Origin: Paratrimastix pyriformis
Taxonomy: Eukaryota; Preaxostyla; Paratrimastigidae
NCBI GenBank assembly: GCA_027972325.1
Contig: JAPMOS010000214.1
Location: 1 to 49,528, forward strand
Length of the DNA stretch: 49,528 nt
Direction of reading: 5' to 3'
Every line of letters starts with the position of its first letter. The first letter of the stretch is position 1. The notes under the pieces are model-generated. The model was not told the origin of the DNA. It made no database searches and saw only the letters and a list, made by a program, of their open reading frames with translations. Position numbers and translations under genes: made by a program. Shown here one piece after another: positions 29,683 to 39,975 of this stretch.

Positions 29683-30546
29683 ATGGATCAAGCAGATCAA
29701 CAAGCAACACCACAACAACAGACCCAGCAGCAACAGGGGCCCGCCCTTGACCCTGAACATCCGGCCAACCCTGGCCCCCAAACCCAACCTCCTGACCCTG
29801 AAGGCGACACTGGAGCGGAGGGTGACAGCTCTCTGTTGGATGCAACAAATCCTGAAGAAAAAGAAGGTGAAAGCGATCAAGATCAAGAGGAAGTCGGACA
29901 ATACTACTTCGATACTCTCCAACAGATCTATTTCAAACCAACGGCCAAGTTACCGGACATCTTTGCGAAGGAGGCCCCTACAAAAAGGTGGTGACTCCTC
30001 CAACCTTACCAGAAAGAGAAGCACAGACTTTGCAGATGCTGGGGCTGCAATTCAATCGTCTTCAACACGAAGCACCGACACAAGAGGAATTCGCTCGCGT
30101 TGTTCACGTCGGCCGCGCGTTTCCCAACTTTCGAGACCAAGGCAAGGCCGATCCTGCAGTTGCACCACCAGTGAGTGCCTTACGCCTCATTGATCCAGAC
30201 CTGCGGAAGGCGGCGACTCAACGGGACAGTGCGCTGGCTCGGGCTACAGCAGGGTGTTCTCCGCTATGCGCCCTCTACAGACTCTGGTGGCACTCGCCAA
30301 CCTTTCGACGGCATCATCGCCGTCTGAGCTCTCATTCGAGGCCGCTCGAAACCTTGGCATCCTGGCTCTGGATGCCCTCAAGGAAACGACGAGGACCCTT
30401 AGCGACCTCCGCCGGAGCGAGTGGCGCCCACTGTGCCGGCTGGAGGACGGGACGAAGATGCCCGAGGCCTGCATCATCGAGGCCAGCGAGCTGGAGGCTT
30501 TGAAGAACAAAGCCACGACGGCCACCGAGGCCAGGAAAAGCCACTA
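29683..30546 (+). pseudogene. DIRS-C Gag-like protein
   Basis: Starts MDQADQQATPQQQTQQQQ, with a Pro/Gln/Glu-rich acidic leader (GDTGAEGDSSLLDATNPEEK). A helical domain follows (QTLQMLGLQFNRLQHEAPTQ, LQTLVALANLSTASSPSELS, IIEASELEALKNKATTATE). Opening and layout resemble DIRS-A Gag, although sequences differ. The RG-rich tail expected of Gag is not here but at 33500-33880 on the other strand. Fossil with frame breaks. Confidence 0.55.
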
Positions 30547-32230
30547 AACCCGGGTCTGCCCATGGCCTCCTCTGCCACACTGGGTGTGGACACCGGCACT
30601 CCCAAAACACCAAGTCAAACAGCACGGACTACCTCTGGGTTATTCCAAAGTCAAGACGGCGCAAGAAAACCCACTTTCTGTCCCCAGAATTTTGTCTGCC
30701 CTCGGGTCCTCCGTTGGCGCACGCTTTTCGACCAACCTCGTTGGCCTTATCATCACAGAGCCCACAACCAACTGGGGTCACAGAAGGCTCATTGGCATTC
30801 AATTCGGGTGCAGCCCCTCCTTTTCCTCGCTCCGTGGCGTTGTCTTGCCAAGAGACACGTTACAATCAACAAGAAGAAAAAGGTGAAGGGTCTGCTGCTC
30901 ACCAACTCGCACCGCACAATGCTGAAATACTCGATACTCATCAGTCTTTGGTCCGGGAAGCCAGTCCTTGTGGTGTTCCACTCGGCACAACCGTGGCTAA
31001 ACTGGAAACAACTTCTGCACCAGTTCCACCGGCACCGGACGGATCAGCACCGGTGATCACACCCTCGCAGGCGTCATCGCCAGCACTCGGAGAGGCAGTC
31101 TGTATGAGCCCTACCGCACAGTCACTCTCACACTCAGAGCAGGACAAGGCAACAAAGCCCGTGGGGCAGTCGGGGCGGGCCTGGGGGTCCAGTCCAGGCT
31201 CTGACGGGTCGATGGAGGGAACATCACCCAGGGAGACTCGCGGCATGGGAACACTACCCACCGGAACCCTCCGCGCGAGGACATTACCCCAGGTGAGGCA
31301 GGCACTCACCGGAGAGACCCCGAAGAGGGCAGCACACGGTGCTGACGGAAGGGACATGCGGAGGCGATCTCGTCGGGCAAACCTGAAACCCTCATGGAGG
31401 TCTGCGAGGTTGGGGACTCGGAACAGCAACTCACACCCCAGGTTAGCGTCGTCACCTCAGCGGGGCGAGCGTCACCCAAGGAGGTCCCGAACGTGGGGGC
31501 TCCACAGAGACCGGCGAGAAGGATCCGCCGACCTTGGGCGAGGGGTTTGTGAACCCGAGACGGACCGATACACAGTCAGAGGCGGTCACACTCCCCAATG
31601 CGGGGACACGCGGGGAGGTCTGCGAGGCAGGGTCCCGGAAACACCCACTCACACGTTCCGCTAGCGTTGGCGGTGAAGCTCATGCACCTCAGTGGCGGAG
31701 GCAGCGACTCGCGTCCACCACCCCTCCGGTACGGGTGCGGGGGTGGGGGGAACCAGGCGCCCCTGGGGTGGCGCCGATAAAAGTAACCCCCAAAACGGCC
31801 AGATCAAATGGCAGGGCAAGACCTACCTGGCCCGGGAGTGGGACCAGAGCAAGGGAGGGCGGCAGCAGTCTGTCCAGCACACCTGCACCACCCTTCATGC
31901 ACTCCCTCACCCCTCCGCCCCGTCTTGTTCCCGCTCTCCCCACAACCCCGTCACGGGACCGGAGGAGGGTGCCAAGTCCCGGGAGGGCAGGCACCCAACT
32001 CGGGAACCCACTCACCCCCACCCCTCAGGGGAAACTCTGCCTCACCCCATAACACGGCCCAAGGGGCTCAGCTCGGGGGAGGGACAGTCCCAACCCCTGG
32101 GGGAGGGACCCTTCCTTCTCGGACTGGACCCTCAATGGGACCGGGAGCAGGCCAAACTGCGGCTGCTGGCACAGCACCCACCTCGGGGACCACTGGCAGG
32201 CAGGCTGGCTCGGCACCGGGAGGAGTGGTT
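30547..32230 (+). other. DIRS-C linker region before RT
   Basis: About 1.7 kb of Pro/Gly/Thr/Ser-rich coding-like sequence in shifting frames, with no recognisable domain. It precedes WLALRPPREVAQVVSEGF (about 32230), the usual lead-in to a DIRS RT. DIRS-A has a shorter region of the same kind (4950-5850). Confidence 0.5.
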
Positions 32231-32818
32231 GGCCCTCAGACCACCTCGGGAAGTGGCACAGGTGGTATCGGAAGGGTTTCACATCCCGTTCAAGGGACCC
32301 CCACCCAACCCGGGGCGTGGTCCCGGGACCCTTACCACTTGGTGGGGGAGGAGAAACTGGGCTTGGAGGCGGTGGTCCAGGAGTACCTTGGGATATCGGC
32401 ACTGAAAACGATCCAGGGGGGGTCGGACAAAGGGATGAGATCTCCCATTTTTGGGCGGCCCAAGCCCGGCGGGAAATGGAGGTTGATCCTGGACCTCACC
32501 GCCTTGAATCACTTCATCTTCTGCCCCTCCTTCAAAATGGAGGGGTGGAAGACGGTGAGGGCCGTGGTGGAGCCCATGATGTGGGCCACCAAGATCGACC
32601 TCAAGCATGCGTACTTTCACATCCCGATCTTTCCACCTCACCGGAAATACCTGGGAGTCGAATGGGAGGGCACGGAATATCGCTTCCAAGCCCTCCCATT
32701 CGGCCTGAATGTGGCTCCCAGAATCTTTACAAAGACCATGAGAGTGGCAATCAAGGAAGCCCGGAGACACGGCATCTTGGTAGTCCACTACATCGACGAC
32801 CTCCTGGTGTTGGGCAGG
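32230..32818 (+). pseudogene. DIRS-C reverse transcriptase, first part
   Basis: RT motifs: GRPKPGGKWRLILDLTALN, CPSFKMEGW, ATKIDLKHAYFHIPIF, ALPFGLNVAPRIFTK and catalytic HYIDDLLVLG. Closer to DIRS-A than to DIRS-B (shared FKMEG, LPFGL.VAPR). Fossil; the remaining portion lies on the other strand near 36500-36998. Confidence 0.82.
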
Positions 32819-33045
32819 TCACGCGCGCAGGGACTGCACATCGCGGTGGCGGCTCTCGTAGCGGGGCACCTGGCGCGTCGCGAAGGTGGCCATGCGGTCG
32901 ATCGAGTGCGGGCCCCAGAGCCGGTCCAGCGAGCGGAACAGCGCCGGGTGGAGCATCCAGTCGCTGCGGTCGAAGTCCCGCGAGAGCTGGTCCGCCGTGG
33001 TATTCGTCACGCCCGCCACGTGCTCGGCCTGCAGGGTGATCCCGC
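32819..33045 (-). mobile_element. DIRS-B fragment, inverted
   Basis: 227 bases whose minus strand reads the DIRS-B late RNase H/connection segment (HVAGVTNTTADQLSRDF..., SIDRMATFATRQ). It matches 18358-18581 and is the host-side flank of the DIRS-C insertion, now inverted together with half of DIRS-C. Confidence 0.85.
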
Positions 33046-33499
33046 GAGGAATCATCGAGACTCTTCTTCTTCCCAAACCCCCAGGAAAATAGACATCACG
33101 TCAGGCAACGCAAAAAGCGGCACTGACCACAAATAGAAAGAAATTTCATGTCAGCTGACACGGATAGTGTACCCTGCCCTTGCGTAAGCACGTCAAAGGG
33201 GCCGGGCACCACTCCGGAAGGTGTGGTCAGGCCCAGACGCATCCCAAAGAAAGAATGTAGAGAAGAAAGACGAGAGAGACAAAACAAAAGAGGCTTTCAA
33301 AGATTGATCAAACATCGGCACAATAAAATTCAACTTCTCCTCCCCATGAGCCGCCGAAGCTCACCCCGGTAAGCATGTGTCTGCGGAGGGAAAGAGGAGG
33401 GTGGAGAAACCTCCGGCTTACCAGGTCACGCAAAAAATCAGGAAAAAATACAGAGGGGCGAAGCCTCAGAAAAGACCCCGGGGACGAAGTGCCTTCCAT

Positions 33500-33880
33500 T
33501 CACTTCTTCCCCCCCTCCGCAGCAGACTCCTCAGCGGAGCTCTTGCCACGGGCAGAAGAGGCGGCCGAAAAGAACTTGCGGCCGCCACGGCCACGGCCAC
33601 GGCCACGGCCACGAGTAGCACCCCGAGACCATCCTCGGGTCGCGCCTCGAACAGCAGAGCCTCCGCGTCCGCGCGACGAGACCCAATGTCCACTGCGGCC
33701 GCGGTGGGTGTTGGAAACGACCACCCTCGACCCATCTTCCAGAGTGAAGAGGCGCGTAGCGGCCTTGGGGTGATCGTCGCCCTGCTTGGTCAGACGCCGG
33801 TTGGCGTTGTAGACCGAGAGTTCCTTGCCCGGGTCCAGCGCGAGGGCTGTGTGCGGGCGAGTGTGGTTGTGTTGTGACAG
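33500..33880 (-). CDS. DIRS-C Arg/Gly-rich Gag-tail-like frame
   Basis: Minus-strand open frame. From about 33860 it reads ALDPGKELSVYNANRRLTKQ, then FTLEDGSRVVVSNTHRGRSG, then RG repeats (TRGRGRGRGRGGRKF) to a Lys-rich end. A pyrimidine-rich tract ending in ACACAG precedes it on that strand. It lies between the ICR and the terminal repeat, the same relative place as the RG-rich frame of DIRS-A. Looks whole. Confidence 0.5.
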   Translation of the reverse strand: MSQHNHTRPHTALALDPGKELSVYNANRRLTKQGDDHPKAATRLFTLEDGSRVVVSNTHRGRSGHWVSSRGRGGSAVRGATRGWSRGATRGRGRGRGRGGRKFFSAASSARGKSSAEESAAEGGKK

Positions 33881-34036
33881 AGGGGGAAAGGTAACATGAC
33901 CTGTCTCCCTCCCCACCCTTTGCTCCTCAAAATGGCAGGAAGAGCAAAGGTGGTGTCGGCAGGCTCAGGAGGTGGTGAGGCAGTGGGGCTGTAAGCCATG
34001 TGGTGCTCCACGCCACCAGGGAGGCGGGTGGTGGGG

Positions 34037-34135
34037 TTTGGGAGAAGAGTCTCGATGATTCCTCGCTTCAGCCTCGGAGCCTCGGCGAACGAGTAATCAA
34101 TCTCGACGACCTTCATCTTCCCAAACCCCCAGGAA
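34037..34135 (-). repeat. DIRS-C internal complementary region
   Basis: Holds ggagaagagtctcgatgatt cctcg (inverse of the tip at 33045) joined at 34065/34066 to cttcagcctcgg... (the tip at 29477). It shows the joined ends, as in DIRS-A and DIRS-B. Confidence 0.85.
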
Positions 34136-35372
34136 AATAGACAGCATGCCAAAGGAATCACACTGCCTCCCAACTCGTGCCTGCCAAGGGGAACCCCCTA
34201 GGGGTCCCCTTGTCAGGTTCAGCGGCCCCGACATTTCATGAGGTTTGCCACTGAACCGACCCGCCAACAGTGCCTCGTCGAAGCGATCCGTGACTCCTTC
34301 CACTGTGCGACCATAGTGCATTTGGTAGGTGCTGGACCTGGAGCTCCAACGATACCTGGTCAGAATCTGTGGCAGTGGAATGCCCAGTGCAGCGGCTTTC
34401 GACGGGGCGGCTGAGCGAATTGAATGGGCACCCCACTGTAGGGGAATGCCTGCCACCGTCATCGTCGAACGCACGCAGTTCCGGATCCAGTCTGCCGAGA
34501 TGGCTTTGCCCACCCTGCACTTCACTGAATTATCCCGTGGAAAGACAAAGAAGGTGTCCGACACTGCCTGACCCGCAACCGCTGGTTCCGTCGGCCGCTT
34601 GGTCAGCCACTGTTTCATGGCGCAGTGTAGGCACAGTGGGTTGTCGGGAGCCCCGACCACCTGGACCCATCGAATCTTGGTGTTGTGTGTCTCCTTCGGA
34701 CACACCTTCAGCCGAACGGAGTGCTCACACCCCGGCTGGCCGAACTCAAAGCGTGAGTCGGAAAAAGAGATCGAGGTTGTGTCCATGACCCTCAACCCCG
34801 CGATCTCCAACAAGCTGGCGACTTTACCAATGAGCCGATTTTGGTCAAGGGTCGCATTGTCAGCCCATTCCCCTCGAGCAATTTCAAGAGGTCTGCTAGG
34901 TCCCAGATCGGACCGAGGTCTTTGCCCCAGCCGGTTTGTCCTTCCCGATGCCGGTGACGACTTGTTTCACCAGTTTGCCTTCCGGTGATAGAGGGTGGCC
35001 ACTCATGGTGAAGTACATGGACAGTGCTGAGCGACGTGCCCCTGCCGAGCCCGAGCTGAGGTCCCTCTCCATGGCCTCATCCGCAATGAACGAGGCGACC
35101 TGGACCTCATTCTGGTCGGTCGCCTCCGTGATCGGAGCCAGGTCTTTGAGCGCGCACCACTCTTCATAGCGGCGAATGATGTGTGAGTATTTCTTCGAGG
35201 TTTTCTCTGCCAATGACCTCTGAATGAAATAACCTGCCGCTGCCGACAGCTCCGGATGCTTAGGGGCCCAAGCAGGAGCCTCATCTGAGAGCTTTTTCCG
35301 GGCTGTGGGTGTGGGTGTCGCGCGTCCTGGGGCAGGACCTTTCTTGCCCGGGCGGAACAGAGTTCCGTCCAC
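34097..35372 (-). pseudogene. DIRS-C tyrosine recombinase
   Basis: N-terminal domain with KTSKKYSHIIRRYEEWCAL and LSMYFTMSGHPLSPEGKLV; catalytic region with IAGLRVMDTTSIS (Arg), GAHSIRSAAPSKAAALGI (HxxR), WSSRSSTYQMHYGRT (Tyr). Cys pair in PLCLHCAMKQW, like LLCFHCAVIEL of DIRS-A, suggests a shared metal-binding insert. Two frames; fossil. Confidence 0.82.
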
Positions 35373-35552
35373 GGGTGTCCCCGCGGCGTTCTGGGCATCA
35401 CAGGCCCCGCTCGTGGGTGCTTCCGACCGACCCGGGGTTTGTCACACAGGACTCCGGGTGGTGCGTCATGGGAGTGGGGGTGGTGCTCTTTGAGCGCAGA
35501 GACGCTGCCAGCTCGGCTAAGGTCATGTCCTCTCCCGAGTCTGCGTCGACGT

Positions 35553-36998
35553 CTACAGCTCCCTGTCCCACTGTGGGATCAGGGGCTCGTTGCTCCCCCA
35601 CCAGGCCTCCGGGTCGTCGAAGATCCGGGCTGGACCCATGGGGTGCAGCTGTCGGTCCTGGAACTTCCGGACGAGGGTGAGATCCGGATTGGTGAGTGTC
35701 TGCCAACCCCACTCGAGGTGTGCCCTGGCTTGCCGGACTGGGTCCCCCGACACCTGTGTCACACAACACTCCCAGTGTGGGGCCCAATTCCCTTGAGGTT
35801 GCGTGTCGTGCCTGCCAGGAATGTGTTCTCCTGCCGTGGTAGGGTCAGGTGGTGCCACTGCCATGTGCAGCATCACTGGCCACCACGGTGCCGATGTCCA
35901 CACCGGGTGAGGAGAAGAGCCTCCCCGCTGCTCCCTCAACCGTTCCAAGACTCTGAGGATGAGCGAGAACGGTGGGTTTATCCACGGCACTTCTGAGGCT
36001 AGGTTCTGCCGGAAGAAGTCCACTCCCGCCGCTCCCGGTTCCTTGACCAAGGACCAGAACCGTGGGCACAGGTGGTTTCGCGCCGATGCAAAGGCGTCCA
36101 CCGTCGGCTTCGTCCTGAGCTTCACCACCGCCCTGAAGAGGGCTGGGTGGAGCTGGTAATCTTCGGCGTCGACCCACCGCGAGAGCCTGTCCGCTCTCAC
36201 GTTGTCGGTGCCGTGAATGTGCTCTGTGGTGAGGGTGATCTGGTGTGTCTGGCAGAACTCCCAGAGTGTTCTCAACCGGGTGTTGAGCTGCTGGCTCTGT
36301 GACTTGAGTCTGCCGACTGACCACACGACAGACGAATTGTCCGAGAACCAAAGTACGGACTTGCCTGTGACCTGTTCCCGGAACAGGTGGAGTGACCTGA
36401 TGCCCGCTTCCAATTCGAGCGGGTTTATTGAACTGATCTCCTGCAGGTCCGTCACTCTCCACAACTCGTGTGCTGGGATGCCCTGCTCGATGCTCTGTGC
36501 CGGAGTCTCAGCACTGCCCCCAGCCCATCTCGGCTGCATCCGTGGTCAGGATCAGCTCTGCTGGTGGGGTCCGAAGTGGGGTGCTGGTGGGGTACTGTGC
36601 ATGTTCCCACCACTCCAAGTCCCTGTGTGACTCCTCCGAAAGGGTCACCAGTGCGTGCCATCCCCCCTGCGCCTTGATCGCCGTGGACAGGTCGATGTTC
36701 AGGTTGCGCAGGTATAAGCAGGCCGGGCGAATCGTCTCCCTGCATGACGACATGAACCCGATCACCGCTGCCAATGATTTGGCTTTGATGGTGGTGCACT
36801 GTTGGGTGTTGTGCGCCATCTCTCTCACCTTCTGTGCCTTCTCGGGTGGGAGTGAGAGTGTCATCGCTCGAGTGTCGAGGACAAACCCCAGGAACTCCAG
36901 CATTTGAACTGGTTCCACTTGGGTTTTGTCCCAGCTGATCTCGAACCCGAGTGAGAGAAGGTGACGAAGGAGTGCCAGTGTATGCAGCTTGGTCTCCT
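35553..36998 (-). pseudogene. DIRS-C RT end, RNase H and connection domain
   Basis: Reading down the minus strand: MLEFLGFVLDTRAMTLSLPP (RT end), LILTTDAAEMGWG and LELEAGIRSLHLF and VLWFSDNSSVVW and GTDNVRADRLSRW (RNase H), then VDAFASARNHLCPRF and WINPPFSLILRVL (connection domain). Fossil with several breaks. Confidence 0.8.
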
Positions 36999-36999
36999 G

Positions 37000-38647
37000 T
37001 GGACACTTTTTCGGCCCGGTGGGAGCCCGGCGAGAACAGCTGGGTCAACCCGCCCTTTTCACAGATCCACGGCGTCCTGCGCCACCTGCAGCACTCCGGG
37101 CCCGGCGTGGAGTGCACCCTGCTGGCCCCGGTCTGGCCGAGCCAGCCCTGGTGGCCCCTGCTGCTGGCCCTGACGGTGGACTGGCCCGTGCTCCTGCCGC
37201 AGGACCCGCGGGCCTTCCGCCCGGCTGCTTCCGGCCACTCGGAGCCGACGAAGAACCTCAGCTGGCGCGTCTGCGCCTTCAGGATTTCTGGGCGGCCGGA
37301 GCGGCCCATTGGAGCGCCCAAGGTCGCCAGCTACTTGTCTCGGCTGCTGTAAAGCCCACCACCGAGAAGAGCCTCACCAACCGGCTGCGTGCCCTGGCGC
37401 GGTTCTGCGCCCGCCGGGGCATTCCGCTGGTTCCCATGCCCGTGAGCGCGCTGGCCGACTACACCGACGAGGCCACCCGGGCCAGCTGCCGGCCCCGGTC
37501 GACCCTGTCGCTCATCGCCACCGTGGTCAACTTGATCCACGACGCGCTTGGGGTGCCTTCCCCGGCGCGCGACCATCTCTACGGACGCCTGCGCAAGGCT
37601 ATCCGTCTGCGCCGCACCACGCAGCCCGTCCAGAAGGGACTGCCCGTGCCGCCCACCCTGCTGGTGGAGCTCTTCCACCGGTGGGGCCCCAACGACGCGC
37701 TACCGCTGGAGCGCCTCCGCGCCAAGCTGGTCGCCCTGCTGGCCTTCTTGGCGCTGCTCCGGCCCTCGGACGTGACCCTGCCCACCGTGGCGCAGGTGGC
37801 CGTGCCGCCGGCCGCCGATCGGCTGGTGGTCTGCCTGCTGGGCTTCAAGAACGACTACACCGCCCAGGGCGCCTCCGTCACCATCTGGCGCGCCGCCGAT
37901 GCGCTGCTCGATCCGGTGAGCTGCTACCAGTGCTGGCTCCGCCGCACGCGCGCCATGCGCCCCGACCCGCCCGGACCGTCGCGGGTCGTCATCCAGCTGC
38001 GCCGCCCCTACGAGGGCGTCAAGCCGGCCACCGTCAGCCACATCCTCAACGAGGTCATCGTCGCCGGCGGGGGCGATCGCTCGCTCCTCTCAGCCCGCGG
38101 CTTCCGCCGTGGCGGGGCCAGCTGGGCCATTGCGCGCGAGGTCATGCCCGACAAGATCCTGCACCTGGGCCGCTGGGCTTCGGCCAAAGTGTTTGCGCAG
38201 CACTACGTGCAGACGGGCGTCGACAGCAACTTCACCGACCTCATGTTCGCCCCGGCGCCGCCGCCACCGCGTGCGCCGGGCACCGCCGCGCCGCCGCTCG
38301 CCGCCACGGATCTCGTCCAGGCCGTGCGTGCGGCGCCCCCGCCTCCGCCGCCAGGCTCGCCCGCTTCGTCGCTCTCGCTGTCGGCGGCCACGCCGCGTCA
38401 CCGTCCGGCCGCTCCGCCACGCCAGCGCGTTGTGATATGCGACGACGACGTTTCCGATGAGGCGAGTCCTTCGGGCGATGCCACAAGCACGCCTGCTGCG
38501 CCTGCTCGCCGCCGCTCGAGCAGGGCGCCTTCTGCTCCGCGCCGCCGCCGCCGGAGCGCTCTCTGGGCCAGGCCGTCTGATGACGACGACGAGAACGACG
38601 AGCCCGAGGCGGATTCATCCAGCCTGCCCGCCGGCGAGTGCTTTTGA
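37000..38647 (+). pseudogene. DIRS-B connection domain and tyrosine recombinase (copy 2)
   Basis: Continuation of DIRS-B after the nested region: connection end (WVNPPFSQIH, PVWPSQPWWPLL) and full recombinase domain with the same catalytic boxes and Arg/Asp-rich tail as copy 1 (from ~37330). The recombinase frame is open and nearly identical to 18910-20227. Confidence 0.82.
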
Positions 38648-38862
38648 GCTGCCGCGCCGCGCCGCGCCTCACTTGTCTGTTTTTTGTTTTCTGTGTTTCT
38701 CCTGCTGCCGCCGGCCGACTAGATGCTGGTTTTGGCATGCCTTTCTTTCGAATTCTCATTTCTTCTTGTCTGCGGCCAGCCGACTAGATTGCCGCTGCTG
38801 TGGTGTGATTTTCTTTATCACGACTAAGATGTGATAGCACTCAAATTATAAAAATCTTGCTG

Positions 38863-39892
38863 CTATTTTGAGTTTACTGCCTTCTGGTCCCAATGCTCTT
38901 CTGCTTTTTCACCTTGATCTGTAATCTTCTTGAGTTTTGGAGGCTATCCCAAAAGGCATTGTGGTTAAGGTAATTGTCATGTAACAAAGGCTTGATCACC
39001 AAAACTGTTGTGGTCTGCTGTCTTTCTCGAATAGTTCTAAGAAATCTGCCTTCTCATACACGACATATAATCATGGTATTTCATGTCTTTCACTGAGTCA
39101 TTCTTGGTGTAATGGACGAAACAGTAATTGGTGTTCTGCCTTGTTCTTGGTGAATACCTGTTGGAATTTGTGTCGTCAGAATGACTGAGATGTTGTATCT
39201 TCTGTGATTGCAAAACAGACTGCCTAAAATATTACTCTGATGTAACTTGTTGTTTCCATCTAAGATATCGTCAATATCAATAAGACTGACTTCTTGCCTT
39301 TTGTCTTCTCTTGGAACTTGATTAGCTTCTCAATGAATAATGGTGTCTCATCATCGTCAAAGCCTCCAAAACATTGATCATCCGGAATGTTCCCTAACTC
39401 TTTCTGATATCTGTCTTTATTGTCTTGTGCGACAGTAAATAGGTAGATCTTGTCGATCTCACTTCGTATCTGCTTTATAATGGAGAGAACTGATGTCGTT
39501 TTACCACTCTCTTTCATACCATAATGTAGTGAAATAAAAGGCTCTTTCTTGTTTTGAACCTATCTACAATCTCTAATGAACTGAACTTAGGCATTTTGAC
39601 ATTACCTGACCTTGACAATGCTTGTCATCATCTTCTTTTACTTCAGGTGGAATAAAGACAACTTGTTTCTGCTCAATTTGCTCATCTTCTTCAACTTTCT
39701 GCTCTTCTACTTCCGCCTTCTTCAATTTCTTCTCTTTCTTATCTTTAGTTACCTCTCTTTCTTCTCTTTCTTCTCTTTTGGAGGAGCACATTTATGCTTC
39801 TTAAGCCACTTCTCACTCTTATATTCTTTCCCACACTCAGGACACTTATAAACTGTTGTCCATATCCGACTTCGAATGAATGGTTTCACCAT
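38863..39892 (-). pseudogene. Packaging ATPase with N-terminal zinc finger (right-hand copy)
   Basis: The start at 39892 (MVKPFIRSRIWTTVYKCPE) is chosen because the finger YKCPECGKEYKSEKWLKKHK follows at once and the divergent promoter lies just upstream. Next are a Lys/Glu coiled-coil-like stretch (REEREEREVTKDKKEKKLKK), the Walker A loop (GMKESGKTTSVLSI, about 39510), an acidic loop, Walker B and sensor sequences, and a short tail. Without breaks it would be about 340 codons, typical for A32-like ATPases plus a finger. It lacks the 1.46 kb insertion. Fossil with several breaks. Confidence 0.75.
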
Positions 39893-39975
39893 TCTTTGAA
39901 CTGAGTCATTTTGAATTGTAACTATAATCTATATAGAAAAAATATTTTGTGTGTGAACTGTATTAGTTAACTAAT
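39893..39975. promoter_or_regulatory. Divergent promoter with palindrome
   Basis: 83 AT-rich bases between the ATPase and acidic-protein start codons. Contains aaaaaatattttgtgtgtgaac and the palindrome ATTAGTTAACTAAT (39962-39975) ending right at the acidic-protein ATG. Both features recur at 626-716. It probably drives both genes. Confidence 0.5.

Larger units (their letters stand above)
29477..36998. mobile_element. DIRS-type YR retrotransposon, DIRS-C, nested and rearranged
   Basis: Third DIRS family, inserted in DIRS-B without target duplication. One tip is cttcagcctcgg at 29477, the other cgaggaatcatcgag at ~33045; both occur joined in the ICR at 34037-34135. Gag and the first part of RT lie on the plus strand (29683-32818). 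The rest of RT, RNase H, connection domain, YR, ICR, RG-rich tail frame and second ITR lie on the minus strand (36998 down to 33045). A short DIRS-B piece, also inverted, sits between. The element is therefore internally rearranged, with several further breaks. Its size is about 7.3 kb. Confidence 0.8.
25661..38832 (+). mobile_element. DIRS-B copy 2, interrupted by DIRS-C
   Basis: Second DIRS-B: left tip, left ITR, Gag (26355-27953), RT (28110-28910) and part of RNase H up to ~29476; then the nested DIRS-C region; then the connection domain and YR from ~37000 to 38647, ending in the first half of the ICR near 38832. The right ITR is absent. Sequence is almost identical to copy 1. Beyond it the viral ATPase tail resumes at 38863. 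Broken, with several breaks. Confidence 0.85.
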
